Shown piece after piece: positions 7,430 to 16,932 of a DNA stretch of 40,098 bases. Each line of letters opens with the position of its first letter. Position 1 is the first letter of the stretch. This DNA is from an uncultured Ruminococcus sp. (GTDB taxonomy: Bacteria > Bacillota > Clostridia > Oscillospirales > Ruminococcaceae): assembly GCA_949291345.1 (NCBI GenBank), contig CASEVP010000032.1, forward strand, positions 1-40,098, given 5' to 3'. The notes under the pieces are model-generated. The model saw only the letters and a program-made list of their open reading frames with translations, ran no database searches and was not told the DNA's origin. Made by a program: the position numbers and the translations under genes.

Positions 7430-7660
7430 CTTATCATAAACCGATCTTCTCTGTCAAGTCGACAATTCACCATAATTTGAATACAATGTATATACAAAAA
7501 ATCGTTTGTCAACATGAAACAGAATAACCATAGCAATCATAAAATTTCGGAATCTCCATCTTATCAATTGTAAATTCTTAACATAATAAAGATCTTTATT
7601 GGCACTATCTATTTCTATATAGCCAATTTTTTCTATCAAAACCCTTTTTATACTGCACTG

Positions 7661-7704
7661 AAAACAAAAAGTGTCGGCGGAAAACGTTTTTTCCTTGCCG
7701 ACAC
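7661..7704 (-). terminator. Rho-independent terminator of the DUF951-prfA-tsaC-coaE-aminopeptidase operon
   Basis: On the minus strand GTGTCGGC and GCCGACAC (7671-7704) form a GC-rich stem. It is extended by a GGAAAA/TTTTCC core and followed by TTTTTGTTTT (7661-7670). It lies just after the aminopeptidase stop. Confidence 0.85.
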
Positions 7705-7714
7705 CTATATAAAA

Positions 7715-9121
7715 TCACGATGCTATAAATACACAGAATGCACGATATGTCATATATAAATCCAACTTGGACACGACTTCAAATGGCGCATGCATGGAAA
7801 GTACTGGTACTCCTACATCAATGGTATCGATATCCAGATTGGCAATATATGCGGCAACAGTTCCGCCCCCGCCAGCATCTACCTTTCCCAATTCGCCAGT
7901 TTGCCATACAACATTTCCCTCATCCAATACACGTCGAACTGTTCCCACAAATTCTGCAGAAGCGTCCGATGTACCGGATTTTCCACGTGCACCTGTAAAC
8001 TTTGTCACACAAACCCCATGATTGAGATAAGCGCAATTTTTTTGTTCCATCACATCTGGGAACGTAGGATCAAAAGCAGCATTGACATCTGCTGAAAGAC
8101 ACTGTGATGCATGCATAACATGACGTCCTTTCACGCCAAAGCAATCTGCAAGATCTTCTAGAAAATAAGGCAAATAAGAAGAACACAAACCGGTATTGCC
8201 ATCACTGCCGGTCTCTTCCTTATCCGTTAAAATCGTTACCGCAGTATGCGCTGGTGACACACAATCCAGCAATGCACGTAGTGCCGGATATGCACAGACT
8301 CTATCATCATGCCCATATCCACCAATCATACTACGGTCAAATCCCAATTCCTTTACGGGAAACGCTGGTACTGCTTCCAGTTCAGCAGACAAAAAATCCG
8401 TTTCTATAATACCATATTTTTCATGCAGGATATGCAGGATATGCAGTTTGACCTGCTCACTTTCTTCATCCTGATTAAATGGCATAGAGCCTACCAGCAA
8501 ATTCAGTTCCTCCCCGCGAACAATCTCATTTGCAGGGCGTTTCATCTGTGCAGGAGCAAGATGTGGCAACAGATCCGTCACACAAAATACCGGATCACCT
8601 TCATCTTCCCCGATATTCACCTCTACAGTGTTGCCATCAGCTTTTACTATAACACCATGCAGTGAAAGCGGAATTGCAGTCCACTGATATTTCTTGATGC
8701 CACCGTAATAATGCGTTTTGAACAGCGCCAATTCATGCTCTTCATAAAGCGGATTCTGTTTCATATCCAAACGAGGTGAATCAATATGTGCCGCACACAA
8801 ACGCACACCTTTGGTGAGTAACTCCGTACCAATAACTGCGGCAATGATCGCTTTTCCACGATTATTCACATAAATTTTATCGCCTGCCTGCAACTGCATT
8901 CCAGGCACAAATGGCTGAAATCCATTTTCTTCCAAAAGTGCTACTGCATTTTTCACCGCTTCCCGTTCTGTTTTAGAAGCATTGAGAAATTCCATATATT
9001 TCTTTGCAAAAGCATCACTCTTTTGTTTATCTTCTGCAGAAATAAGCAATGCTGTATGCTTGGACTGCATGAACAAACTCTCTTTCTGTTTTTTTGCCTC
9101 TGATTTTTTCAACTCATCCAT
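7715..9121 (-). CDS. apeB: M18 family aminopeptidase
   Basis: This is a 468-residue cytosolic metallopeptidase of the aspartyl-aminopeptidase family, which removes N-terminal residues from peptides using two metal ions. Metal ligands and catalytic residues are recognisable: AAHIDSPRLD (His 112), GYGHDDRV (Asp 272/273), DKEETGSDG (Glu 302/303), an Asp in SADVNAAFDPT, and a His near the C-terminus in MHAPFEVVSKLD. The start follows GGGAGG; a longer frame of 15 codons upstream has no site and encodes an unrelated segment. It is the last gene of an operon and is followed by a strong terminator. Confidence 0.95.
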   Translation of the reverse strand: MDELKKSEAKKQKESLFMQSKHTALLISAEDKQKSDAFAKKYMEFLNASKTEREAVKNAVALLEENGFQPFVPGMQLQAGDKIYVNNRGKAIIAAVIGTELLTKGVRLCAAHIDSPRLDMKQNPLYEEHELALFKTHYYGGIKKYQWTAIPLSLHGVIVKADGNTVEVNIGEDEGDPVFCVTDLLPHLAPAQMKRPANEIVRGEELNLLVGSMPFNQDEESEQVKLHILHILHEKYGIIETDFLSAELEAVPAFPVKELGFDRSMIGGYGHDDRVCAYPALRALLDCVSPAHTAVTILTDKEETGSDGNTGLCSSYLPYFLEDLADCFGVKGRHVMHASQCLSADVNAAFDPTFPDVMEQKNCAYLNHGVCVTKFTGARGKSGTSDASAEFVGTVRRVLDEGNVVWQTGELGKVDAGGGGTVAAYIANLDIDTIDVGVPVLSMHAPFEVVSKLDLYMTYRAFCVFIAS

Positions 9122-9181
9122 TTGATAAAATCCTCCCTTTTGTTTATAACGACATATACCATACACTACGGATACAGATGC

Positions 9182-9823
9182 CTATACAAAAGCACCGTAC
9201 TTAGTTTCATAATATCGAATCAATTTGGCAGAAAGTTCTTCAGCCGCTTCTGCTAGTTCTTCAAAACTGCTGTTATTTTCCAAAACGGTATCAGAATGTT
9301 CCCGAAAAAATGTTTCCGGAAGCTGTGATTCCATACGTTGTATCGCTGCACATTCCGAAATATGATCACGATCCATAATCCGCTTCAGCCGCAATTCTGC
9401 GTTTGCCACAACCGATATGATTAAATCACAAAAATCATCTGCTCTGCTTTCAAACAACGTAGGAGCATCCAACAAAATTAACTTGTGGTTCTGTTGCGAA
9501 AAACGATGTATCATACGTAAGATTTCTCCCATAATATAGGGATACATAATGGTGTTGAGCATTTCCAGTTTATGGCGATCAGAAAAGACAATAGCTGCCA
9601 TCGCTTTTCGATCCAAATCCCCTTCCGGCGTTAAGATTACATCAGAAAAGCATTCCCGCAAATCTGCCAGACAATGAGAGCCCCGTTTTACCACCAAACG
9701 TGATATGGCATCTGCATCGATCAAACGGAATCCATTTTGAACGAATATGCGGGACACGGTACTTTTTCCGGCACCCGTTTGCCCGGTAAGTCCTATTACC
9801 ATCACGCCATCAAGACTGTTCAT
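9182..9823 (-). CDS. coaE: Dephospho-CoA kinase
   Basis: A 213-residue P-loop kinase catalyses the last step of coenzyme A synthesis, ATP-dependent phosphorylation of dephospho-CoA. The Walker A GQTGAGKST is at residues 14-22, followed by the conserved IDADAISR and later LILLDAPTLFES. That is the CoaE order: P-loop, DAD motif, lid. The ATG overlaps the stop of the upstream tsaC gene as ATGA, so translation is probably coupled. The M18 aminopeptidase follows 60 bp downstream on the same strand. Confidence 0.95.
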   Translation of the reverse strand: MNSLDGVMVIGLTGQTGAGKSTVSRIFVQNGFRLIDADAISRLVVKRGSHCLADLRECFSDVILTPEGDLDRKAMAAIVFSDRHKLEMLNTIMYPYIMGEILRMIHRFSQQNHKLILLDAPTLFESRADDFCDLIISVVANAELRLKRIMDRDHISECAAIQRMESQLPETFFREHSDTVLENNSSFEELAEAAEELSAKLIRYYETKYGAFV

Positions 9824-10839
9824 ACCTGTATCACCTCAAATCCTGCCGCACGTATCAAACGATTGTATACTGCAAGCCCTACACCCTCGGGCTTTGGCGC
9901 ACGCACATAGACCAGACATGCGCCGATATCATCTAATTCCCGCAATTTTGAAAAAATCTGCTGTGCTTCTTCCTGTGCATTTGCACCATATGTCAGACAC
10001 GGCACTGTCGTCTTATGTTCCTCACCATCAAACACCAACGCATACACAGCATTTCCCATACTGTTTTGTGCTTCTACCATTGCTGCAAACGCTTCCCACT
10101 CTCCCTCTACCAGCACAACGTGTGCCTTTGGAGAGTAATGACGATATTTCATACCGGGTGATCGTACAGCCTGTCCTTCCTGCAGCTGATGCAGGATTGC
10201 TGGATCTAATGCAACATTAGGAACAATTTCTTCCAGCATTTCCTTTGTTACATACCCCGGTCGTAAAATCCGAACGCTATTTTCCGTCTCTATACTGATT
10301 ACAGTCGATTCTACCCCTACCTCACAAGAACCACCATCTACAATTGCCGCAATCTTTCCCTGCATATCCCGGAGCACATGTGACGCCTTAGTAGGGCTTG
10401 GATATCCGGACAAATTTGCAGATGGAGCTGCCAAAGGCACACCTGCCATCTGAATCAAAGCACGTGCTACAGGATGAGACGGCATACGAATTCCCACCGT
10501 ATCCAAACCGCCGGAAGTGATTGCCGGAATATCATCCCGTTTGGGAAGAATAAGAGTCAGCGGCCCCGGCCAAAACTGTTTTGCCAGCATATATGCCAGT
10601 TCCGGTACCCATGAAGCTACTTCTTCCAATTGAGATATCTCAGCAATATGTACGATCAGCGGATTATCCGCTGGTCTTCCTTTTGCCATAAACACACGAC
10701 GCACTGCGTCCGGATCTCTTGCATCAGCAGCCAGACCATATACCGTTTCTGTCGGAATTCCCACCACATTGCCATTCTTTAATAGTTCTGCCGCAATAAG
10801 CAAATCCCCAGCGCTATCAGAAAGTAATTTCGTTTCCAC
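9820..10839 (-). CDS. tsaC: L-threonylcarbamoyladenylate synthase (Sua5/YrdC/YwlC)
   Basis: This 339-residue enzyme makes threonylcarbamoyl-AMP from Thr, bicarbonate and ATP, the precursor of t6A37 in tRNAs that read ANN codons. The N-terminal YrdC domain (about 10-200) has GIPTETVYGLAADA, KGRPADNPLIVHI and APSANLSGYPSPT. A C-terminal Sua5 domain (about 225-335) follows the linker with SPGMKYRHYSP. The start is GTG, 6 nt after the prfA stop, with AGGAAGAGG inside the end of prfA, which argues for coupling. The neighbourhood prfA-tsaC is common in Firmicutes. Confidence 0.95.
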   Translation of the reverse strand: METKLLSDSAGDLLIAAELLKNGNVVGIPTETVYGLAADARDPDAVRRVFMAKGRPADNPLIVHIAEISQLEEVASWVPELAYMLAKQFWPGPLTLILPKRDDIPAITSGGLDTVGIRMPSHPVARALIQMAGVPLAAPSANLSGYPSPTKASHVLRDMQGKIAAIVDGGSCEVGVESTVISIETENSVRILRPGYVTKEMLEEIVPNVALDPAILHQLQEGQAVRSPGMKYRHYSPKAHVVLVEGEWEAFAAMVEAQNSMGNAVYALVFDGEEHKTTVPCLTYGANAQEEAQQIFSKLRELDDIGACLVYVRAPKPEGVGLAVYNRLIRAAGFEVIQV

Positions 10840-10845
10840 GATTTT

Positions 10846-11922
10846 CTACGCCTCTTCCTGCTGTCCCGCTAACCTTGCCAGCTCATCTGCCGTCGCAATT
10901 GCATCAAATACTTCATCCAAGTTTCCGTTCATAATATCTTCCAGCCGATACAATGTCAACCCAATTCGATGGTCTGTCATCCGTCCCTGCGGGAAATTAT
11001 ATGTCCGAATTCGCTCTGAACGATCTCCCGTTCCTACCTGCATCTTTCGCTCAGAGGCAATTTTTGCATTCTGTTCTTCCTGCATTTTCTCATACAATCT
11101 AGAACGCAGAATTTTCATTGCTTTATCTTTGTTTTTATACTGACTTCTTTCATCCTGACATTCTACCACTAGCCCTGTAGGCAAGTGTGTAATCCGCACT
11201 GCAGATTCGGTTTTATTAATATGCTGTCCGCCTGCACCGCTGGCACGGAAAACATCGATTCGCAAATCAGCAGGATTAATATCTACTGTCACATCATCCG
11301 CTTCTACCAAAACAGCCACCGTGACTGTAGACGTATGAATCCTTCCTTGTGACTCTGTCTCAGGGACACGCTGTACACGATGCACTCCACTTTCAAATTT
11401 CAAACGGGAATACGCACCTTCTCCCATTATGGAAAAACTAATTTCTTTGTATCCGCCAAGCTCCGTTTCATTGGCACTAAGAACTTCTTGTTTCCAACCA
11501 CGAGATTCAGCATACATGGTATACATACGATACAACGACGCCGCAAACAAAGAAGCTTCTTCTCCTCCGGCACCGCCGCGTATCTCAATGATCACATTTT
11601 TGTCGTCATTAGGATCTTTCGGCAACAACAAACGCTTCAATTCTTCCCGAAACGTTTCAATGCGTTCTTTGCTGTCTTCCAGTTCAACTCTTGCCATCTC
11701 ACACAATTCCGCATCACTCTCATGCTCCAACAACTCCTTCGCTTCCTGATAATCTGCTTCAGCTTTTTGATATGCCTGATACTTTTCCATGATCGGCTGC
11801 ATATGCTTATATTCCCTCATCAGCTGTGCATACTTTTCATTATCGCTCATTATGACAGGATCCATCATCTTTTCCTGCATCATACGATAGTTATCTTCCA
11901 TTTGTTGAAGCTTTTCCAGCAT
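10846..11922 (-). CDS. prfA: Peptide chain release factor 1
   Basis: This is a 358-residue class I release factor that recognises UAA and UAG stop codons. The codon-reading PxT tripeptide appears as PET at residues 187-189. The peptidyl-hydrolysis motif GGQ is at 231-233 within [16 protein letters not shown]. The PxT form, rather than SPF, distinguishes it from release factor 2. The ATG follows GGAAGG by 7 nt. It is the second gene of the operon, after DUF951, and is followed within 6 nt by tsaC. Confidence 0.97.
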   Translation of the reverse strand: MLEKLQQMEDNYRMMQEKMMDPVIMSDNEKYAQLMREYKHMQPIMEKYQAYQKAEADYQEAKELLEHESDAELCEMARVELEDSKERIETFREELKRLLLPKDPNDDKNVIIEIRGGAGGEEASLFAASLYRMYTMYAESRGWKQEVLSANETELGGYKEISFSIMGEGAYSRLKFESGVHRVQRVPETESQGRIHTSTVTVAVLVEADDVTVDINPADLRIDVFRASGAGGQHINKTESAVRITHLPTGLVVECQDERSQYKNKDKAMKILRSRLYEKMQEEQNAKIASERKMQVGTGDRSERIRTYNFPQGRMTDHRIGLTLYRLEDIMNGNLDEVFDAIATADELARLAGQQEEA

Positions 11923-11967
11923 CCTGCGTCCTTCCTGCCTTTCCTTCTTATCCTCTAACCACTGCGA

Positions 11968-12171
11968 TCAAATTGAATTTATTTCATCAGTCTTTTCCCT
12001 GAGTACCTGTTTAATATGCCTCTCAATCTTATTTCGTGGGACCATGAATTCTCTTCCACACCCCGTACAGCGCAACTTAAAATCCATTCCAGATCGTATC
12101 ACATACATCGTCTGGCTGCCACACGGATGCGGTTTTTTCATACGCAATATATCACCTGGACGAACATCCAC
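11968..12171 (-). CDS. DUF951 domain-containing protein
   Basis: A 67-residue protein starts MDVRPGDILRMKKPHPCGSQ and carries LRCTGCGREFMVPR. The three cysteines (one in PHPCG, two in CTGC) and the short basic fold match the DUF951 family, which is widespread in Firmicutes and of unknown function. A nucleic-acid-binding role is often guessed. The start is GTG with GGAGG 8 nt upstream; the nearby ATG codons are out of frame. It is the first gene after the operon promoter and lies 45 bp upstream of prfA. Confidence 0.9.
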   Translation of the reverse strand: MDVRPGDILRMKKPHPCGSQTMYVIRSGMDFKLRCTGCGREFMVPRNKIERHIKQVLREKTDEINSI

Positions 12172-12219
12172 ATTTCGTTCCTCCTTCTCGTTTCTCTTAT
12201 CGAATCATAAGTACATTTT

Positions 12220-12248
12220 ATTATACCCTATTTCCGCAAAGAAGGCAA
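12220..12248 (-). promoter_or_regulatory. Promoter of the DUF951-prfA operon
   Basis: On the minus strand TTGCCT (12243-12248) and TATAAT (12220-12225) are separated by 17 bp and lead into a roughly 40-nt leader. On the plus strand the same divergent region has a TATAAT near 12300, likely for the S1-domain gene, but its -35 box is weak. No other feature was seen between 12249 and 12529. Confidence 0.65.
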
Positions 12249-12529
12249 TATTTTCGGCCAACTTTTTTTTGTCTTTGTGTAAAAACAATAAATTACAGCT
12301 ATAATTTCCGTGTAACTTTAATAAACACTTTTAAGCGAATTTATAGTTTTTCACAATTTATTCAAATACAAGCCAAACCTTCTAAACGCACTGCTGCATA
12401 AAATCCAAATTCTTCTCATACAATAGCACTGTTCAAGTTGTGCAGAGTACACTGCTGCCGGAAACAAAAAACATTGTCCATTGGCAGTGGCTCCGAATCT
12501 TTTCCACCAAAGTTCCGGGAGGTCTAAAA

Positions 12530-13474
12530 ATGAACAAATACTTACCTGAAGGAAGCCGATTACATACCCCAGAAAACATAGATGCACTCCATTCCATTTC
12601 GGCAATGGAACGTGCTATGCGCAGCGGTACTATTTTAGAGGCTAAAGCAATTCTCTGTGACAGCAACCACAATCTTACTGTACAGCTTCCCTGCATGCGT
12701 GGCATCATTCCTCGTGAAGAAGGCGCTGTCGGTATTGCAGACGGTTCCACCAAAGACATCGCATTGATTGCACGTGCAGGAAAGCCCGTTTGTTTCCGTA
12801 TTTTGCGTATTGAAGTTGACAAAAACGGTGATCCGCTGGCAATTTTATCACGTCGTTCTGTACAGGAAGAATGTTGGAAACATTATCTTTCACATTGCAA
12901 ACCGGGAGACATTCTTCCTGCTGTAGTCACGCATTTAGAACGATTCGGTGCTTTCGTGGATATCGGATGCGGTGTACCATCTCTGCTACCAATCGACGCC
13001 ATTTCCGTTTCTCGAATCTCACATCCACGTGACAGATTTCATATCGGGCAATCCATACGCACTGTTGTCCGCAGAACCGAACCCGGGCGCATACATCTCA
13101 CCCACAGAGAGTTATTGGGAACATGGGCAGAAAATGCGGAAAAATTTGAAGCGGGGCAGACTGTAGCAGGAATTGTACGATCTGTTGAACCATATGGCAT
13201 TTTTATTGAATTGACGCCCAATCTCGCAGGATTAGCAGAACCACACGAAAATGTCCAAGCAGGAGAACATGCGAGTGTCTACATCAAAGCCATTTTGCCT
13301 GAAAAAATGAAAATGAAACTTATCTTAATCGATACTTTTTCACAGGCAGAGTCGCCAGAACCTCTGCAATATTTTATTCGCCCCGATCAGCAACATATCA
13401 ATCGATGGCAATATACGCCGGATTGCGCTTCTCGTCGAATAGAAACAATTTTTACTCCTGATAATACCATATAG
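12530..13474 (+). CDS. S1 RNA-binding domain protein
   Basis: This 314-residue protein contains at least two clear S1 (OB-fold) repeats: GDILPAVVTHLERFGAFVDIG at about 136-200, and GQTVAGIVRSVEPYGIFIEL at about 212-275. A divergent S1-like segment lies at about 25-100. It is not ribosomal protein S1 itself, which has four to six repeats. The architecture is close to small clostridial S1-domain proteins sometimes fused to or named after RpsA. Binding of single-stranded RNA during translation is the reasonable inference. The chosen ATG follows GGGAGG by 7 nt; the longer in-frame extension of 30 codons has no site. Confidence 0.85.
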   Translation: MNKYLPEGSRLHTPENIDALHSISAMERAMRSGTILEAKAILCDSNHNLTVQLPCMRGIIPREEGAVGIADGSTKDIALIARAGKPVCFRILRIEVDKNGDPLAILSRRSVQEECWKHYLSHCKPGDILPAVVTHLERFGAFVDIGCGVPSLLPIDAISVSRISHPRDRFHIGQSIRTVVRRTEPGRIHLTHRELLGTWAENAEKFEAGQTVAGIVRSVEPYGIFIELTPNLAGLAEPHENVQAGEHASVYIKAILPEKMKMKLILIDTFSQAESPEPLQYFIRPDQQHINRWQYTPDCASRRIETIFTPDNTI

Positions 13475-13520
13475 GAAAAGCACATAGTTTTATCAAATAT
13501 CATTTCATTGTACAAACAAT

Positions 13521-13573
13521 ACTATAAAAATGCACCGTTGCCCCCTTAATACGGCACGGTGCAATTTTATAGT
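13521..13573 (+). terminator. Terminator after the S1-domain gene (symmetrical)
   Basis: ACTATAAAAATGCACCGT (13521-13538) and ACGGTGCAATTTTATAGT (13556-13573) form an almost perfect 18-bp inverted repeat with a 17-nt loop. The GC-rich core is flanked by A-rich and T-rich arms, so it could work on both strands. Confidence 0.7.
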
Positions 13574-13639
13574 ATTGCTTTCTTCCATTTAATATATAGC
13601 AACACATTTTTTTGTTTTCTGCATAGATTGGAAACAGAG

Positions 13640-13682
13640 GGCAGCACCGCATAAATACTTTGCAGTATTGCCTTTCCCATTT
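13640..13682 (+). terminator. Second terminator-like hairpin (GGCAATAC family) upstream of the amidase gene
   Basis: GGCAGCACCGC (13640-13650) pairs imperfectly with GCAGTATTGCC (13662-13672) and is followed by TTTCCCATTTTC. The 3' arm and tail resemble the hairpins at 7373 and 16884. It ends only about 30 nt before the amidase ATG, so it could attenuate that gene rather than terminate the S1 gene. Confidence 0.4.
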
Positions 13683-13709
13683 TCAATAGAAAAGAGGTAT
13701 CATACAGAT

Positions 13710-14447
13710 ATGCCAAAAGTGTTTTTAAGCCCTTCCACACAAGAATGGAATCCCTATGTGGAAGGTGGAAATGAAGAATATTATATGAATTTGATTGCAG
13801 ATCGTATGGAGCCATATCTTCGCTCCAGTGGTATCACATATGTCCGAAACGATCCAGAACGAAATGTGACCGGTGCAATCGCAGATTCCAATGCAGGCGC
13901 ATTTGATGTGCATCTCGCACTACACAGCAACGCCGCACCGGAAAATTTATCCGGAAAATTGCGAGGCATTGATATCTATTATTCCCCTTATGACAAATAC
14001 AGTGAAACACTGGCGGTCATTACTGCCAACAATTTCATGACAATCTATCCACTTCCAGACAAATGCGTTGCTCGCCCTACCACATCACTCGGTGAAGTGA
14101 CCCAGACAAAAGCACCTGCAATATTATGCGAGATTGGCTATCACGACAATGTAGAGGATGCTGAATGGATACGAAACAACCTCACAAATATCGCCATCTC
14201 TCTTACCCAGTCACTCTGCGATTATTTTGGAATCCCACTTATTGAAGCTGGCCCCATATACCGCGGAACAGTCGTCACAGACGGAACCGGACTAAATATT
14301 CGTAATTTTCCGTCCACAAAAGGGGCTATCATTGGCTCTATGCCCAACGGTAGCAAAATGACAGTTTTCAGCCGTTCAAACGGATGGGACGTTGTTTCCT
14401 ACCAGGGCATTACAGGGTATGCCAGCAGTAACTATATTGAGATCTAA
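13710..14447 (+). CDS. N-acetylmuramoyl-L-alanine amidase with SH3b domain
   Basis: This 245-residue protein has an Amidase_3-type zinc hydrolase domain (about 1-180). Recognisable active-site pieces are GNEEYY (Glu 22/23), LALHSNA (His 72) and ILCEIGYHDN (Glu 141). An SH3b domain (about 188-245) follows, with GTVVTDGTGLNIRNFPS and GYASSNYIEI. The usual DPGH loop that provides the first zinc histidine is replaced by SPSTQEWNPY, as in a variant group in Firmicutes and their phages. There is no signal peptide, so it may act in the mother cell, at lysis, or be exported otherwise. The ATG chosen follows AGAGGT by about 11 nt. Confidence 0.87.
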   Translation: MPKVFLSPSTQEWNPYVEGGNEEYYMNLIADRMEPYLRSSGITYVRNDPERNVTGAIADSNAGAFDVHLALHSNAAPENLSGKLRGIDIYYSPYDKYSETLAVITANNFMTIYPLPDKCVARPTTSLGEVTQTKAPAILCEIGYHDNVEDAEWIRNNLTNIAISLTQSLCDYFGIPLIEAGPIYRGTVVTDGTGLNIRNFPSTKGAIIGSMPNGSKMTVFSRSNGWDVVSYQGITGYASSNYIEI

Positions 14448-14469
14448 AAAACTTTTTTATTTTCATCTC

Positions 14470-14510
14470 ATCGTCGGATATCGTCTCGTCTGCGGCGAAA
14501 TTCCGACGAT
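14470..14510 (+). terminator. Possible terminator after the amidase gene
   Basis: ATCGTCGGA (14470-14478) and TCCGACGAT (14502-14510) form a 9-bp perfect inverted repeat 23 nt after the stop codon. The following bases (TCATTTGTC) are only weakly U-rich, so efficiency is doubtful. Confidence 0.45.
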
Positions 14511-14644
14511 TCATTTGTCATAGCAAAACTCCCAAACCACCTAACATAGCCTCTCTACCGCAAACATATCTAACTTCTTATCCAACTTTATATCAAACTA
14601 ATTTCAAACATTGTGTTTACAAAACAATCATTCTTTTAAATCAC

Positions 14645-14673
14645 TTGCATTTTTCCAATAATTCCAGTATAAT
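14645..14673 (+). promoter_or_regulatory. Promoter of nadE
   Basis: TTGCAT (14645-14650) and TATAAT (14668-14673) are separated by 17 bp. The start site would give a leader of about 195 nt before the nadE ATG at 14878. No known riboswitch motif was recognised in that leader. Confidence 0.65.
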
Positions 14674-14877
14674 AATAATTAATAAAACGCATTTTGTATT
14701 ATCTTATTTAGATTTTACAAAATAATATGCACCAAAATTTATGCGCAGTTTCCCTTAGGTAGGCCTGATTAAACGATATACTATAACAATCATTTCAAAA
14801 AAATGAAAAGGGATGATTGTAAAATCTTAAAAAACTTTGTACGGTGCCTTTCAAAAAATGACAAGGAGTTTTTAAAT

Positions 14878-16818
14878 ATGAAAGACGGATTAATAAAAAT
14901 CGCATGCGCTACACCACTTTTGCATGTGGCGGACTGCGAATATAACACAATGCAAATTATTGCACAAGCCAAAGAGGCATCATATAATGGAGCAAAAATA
15001 GTTGTATTTCCAGAACTGTGCATTACAGGATATACCTGTGGTGATCTTTTTTTACAAGAAACACTGCTGAACGGTGCTAAGGCTGCACTATGTCATATTC
15101 TACAAGAAACAATCCAATTGTCGACTATTCTTATTGTTGGACTCCCCTATGCTTATCAAAATGCCCTATACAACTGCGCTGCTGTCTGTTATCAGGGTAA
15201 GATTTTGGGGATGGTACCAAAACAAAATTTGCCGAATTATGGAGAGTTTTACGAAATGCGTCACTTTACACCCGGAAAAGATGCCGCAGAACTGAAAAAT
15301 TCTTTCGCCACACTCTACAACGGTAAAGAAAAAATGACATTTCCTTTTGGTGCAAAACAAATTTTTTCCTGTATGGAACTGCCCGAATTTACATTTGGAG
15401 TGGAAATTTGTGAAGATGTTTGGGTAGGCGATACACCCTCCATTCGAATGGCGCAAATGGGAGCAACTTTAATCGTCAATCTCTCCTGCAGCGATGAAAT
15501 CATTGGTAAAGAAGATTATCGACGTACCATTCTTCAAGCAAAATCCGGAAGTCTCTTATGCGCTTATGCTTATGCAGACGCAGGATTTGGAGAATCCACT
15601 CAAGATATGGTCTTTGCCGGGCACAACTTGATCGTTGAAAATGGTGCTATTGTGGCAGAATCACAGCTTTTCTCCCATGGGATCTTATACGGTGTCATTG
15701 ATGTTCAAAAATTGCAAGGAGAACGCAGGCGATCGAATACATTCGATGCAACATTCTCCACAGAAAACATTTCAAAAGTATCTTTTACCATGCCGCTAGC
15801 GCAAACAATACTCACAAAACAAATCAATCCTGCTCCCTTTGTTCCAAACAAAAACACAGAACTTTCTAAGCGTTGTGAAAGGATACTCACATTACAAGCA
15901 ACAGGTCTTGCCACACGTCTTAAACACATCAACTGTAAAACCGCTGTCGTAGGACTTTCTGGCGGTCTGGATTCGACTCTGGCATTAATTGTTATGGTAC
16001 ACGCCTTTCGTATCTGTGGCATGAATTCTTCCGGCATAATTGCTGTTACGATGCCATGTTTCGGCACCACGGATCGAACCTACCAAAACGCCTGTCGTCT
16101 GGCAAAAGCATATGGTGCCACTCTACGAGAAATTCCCATTCAAAATAGCGTACGGCAGCACTTTCAAGATATTGGGCACAATGAATCTATCCATGATGTC
16201 ACATATGAGAATGCTCAGGCGCGAGAAAGAACACAAGTGCTGATGGATATTGCCAATCAAACCAGCGGTATTGTCATTGGTACTGGTGACTTATCTGAAT
16301 TGGCTTTAGGATGGGCAACATACAATGGTGACCACATGAGCATGTATGCTGTGAATGCTTCTATTCCCAAGACGCTGGTACGATATCTGGTTGCTTATGA
16401 AGCTTCCCACACAGAAACAGCTTTAAGCAGTGTGCTCCGGGATGTATTAGATACTCCTGTGAGTCCAGAACTATTGCCTCCTAAAGAAGATGGTTCTATT
16501 GCGCAGAAAACTGAAGATATTGTTGGACCCTATGCACTGCATGACTTTTTCTTGTACTATATCTTACGATTTGGATTTTCACCGCATAAAATCTATCGTC
16601 TAGCACAGTCTGCCTTCGCCGGCACATACGACAAAACTATCATACTCAAGTGGCTAAAAAAATTCTACTGGCGTTTTTTCTCACAGCAGTTCAAACGCAG
16701 TTGCCTGCCCGATGCTCCAAAAGTGGGCAGTATCACCCTGTCACCACGCGGCGATTGGCGCATGCCAAGTGATGCCTGTATCTCTCTCTGGCAAAAAGAG
16801 TTGGATACACTTTCCTGA
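14878..16818 (+). CDS. nadE: Glutamine-dependent NAD(+) synthetase
   Basis: This is a 646-residue two-domain enzyme. The N-terminal nitrilase-type glutaminase shows the Glu-Lys-Cys triad at Glu 46 (VVFPELCITGY), Lys 115 (VPKQNLPNYGEF) and Cys 178 (GVEICEDVW). The C-terminal synthetase has the ATP-pyrophosphatase loop SGGLDS at 361-366, then TGDLSELALGWATYNGDHMSMYAVN in pieces. It amidates nicotinic acid adenine dinucleotide using ammonia channelled from glutamine. The ATG follows AGGAG by 9 nt; the frame is open for 25 further codons upstream without a ribosome site. It is flanked by its own promoter and a strong terminator. Confidence 0.97.
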   Translation: MKDGLIKIACATPLLHVADCEYNTMQIIAQAKEASYNGAKIVVFPELCITGYTCGDLFLQETLLNGAKAALCHILQETIQLSTILIVGLPYAYQNALYNCAAVCYQGKILGMVPKQNLPNYGEFYEMRHFTPGKDAAELKNSFATLYNGKEKMTFPFGAKQIFSCMELPEFTFGVEICEDVWVGDTPSIRMAQMGATLIVNLSCSDEIIGKEDYRRTILQAKSGSLLCAYAYADAGFGESTQDMVFAGHNLIVENGAIVAESQLFSHGILYGVIDVQKLQGERRRSNTFDATFSTENISKVSFTMPLAQTILTKQINPAPFVPNKNTELSKRCERILTLQATGLATRLKHINCKTAVVGLSGGLDSTLALIVMVHAFRICGMNSSGIIAVTMPCFGTTDRTYQNACRLAKAYGATLREIPIQNSVRQHFQDIGHNESIHDVTYENAQARERTQVLMDIANQTSGIVIGTGDLSELALGWATYNGDHMSMYAVNASIPKTLVRYLVAYEASHTETALSSVLRDVLDTPVSPELLPPKEDGSIAQKTEDIVGPYALHDFFLYYILRFGFSPHKIYRLAQSAFAGTYDKTIILKWLKKFYWRFFSQQFKRSCLPDAPKVGSITLSPRGDWRMPSDACISLWQKELDTLS

Positions 16819-16883
16819 AACAGCACTATATCTAGTACAACTGAGACTTTAGATTAATTGATATTTTAATTACAATATTTTTA

Positions 16884-16932
16884 GGCAATACCACATCTTG
16901 AGATTTTGAGATATGGTATTGCCTTCCTTTTT
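16884..16932 (+). terminator. Terminator of nadE (GGCAATAC-family hairpin)
   Basis: GGCAATACCA (16884-16893) pairs with TGGTATTGCC (16914-16923) and is extended inward by CATCT/AGATA. It is followed by TTCCTTTTT. It is the best-formed of three similar hairpins in the window. The remaining 16933-17157 contains no further feature. Confidence 0.75.

Noticed and set aside
7454..7639. A 61-codon minus-strand frame between the DUF4250 and aminopeptidase genes.
   Set aside because: It would start with TTG without a ribosome site, and the protein has no recognisable family.
14674..14877. Possible NAD-related riboswitch in the nadE leader.
   Set aside because: No recognisable NAD-I or NAD-II type motif or strong stems were seen.
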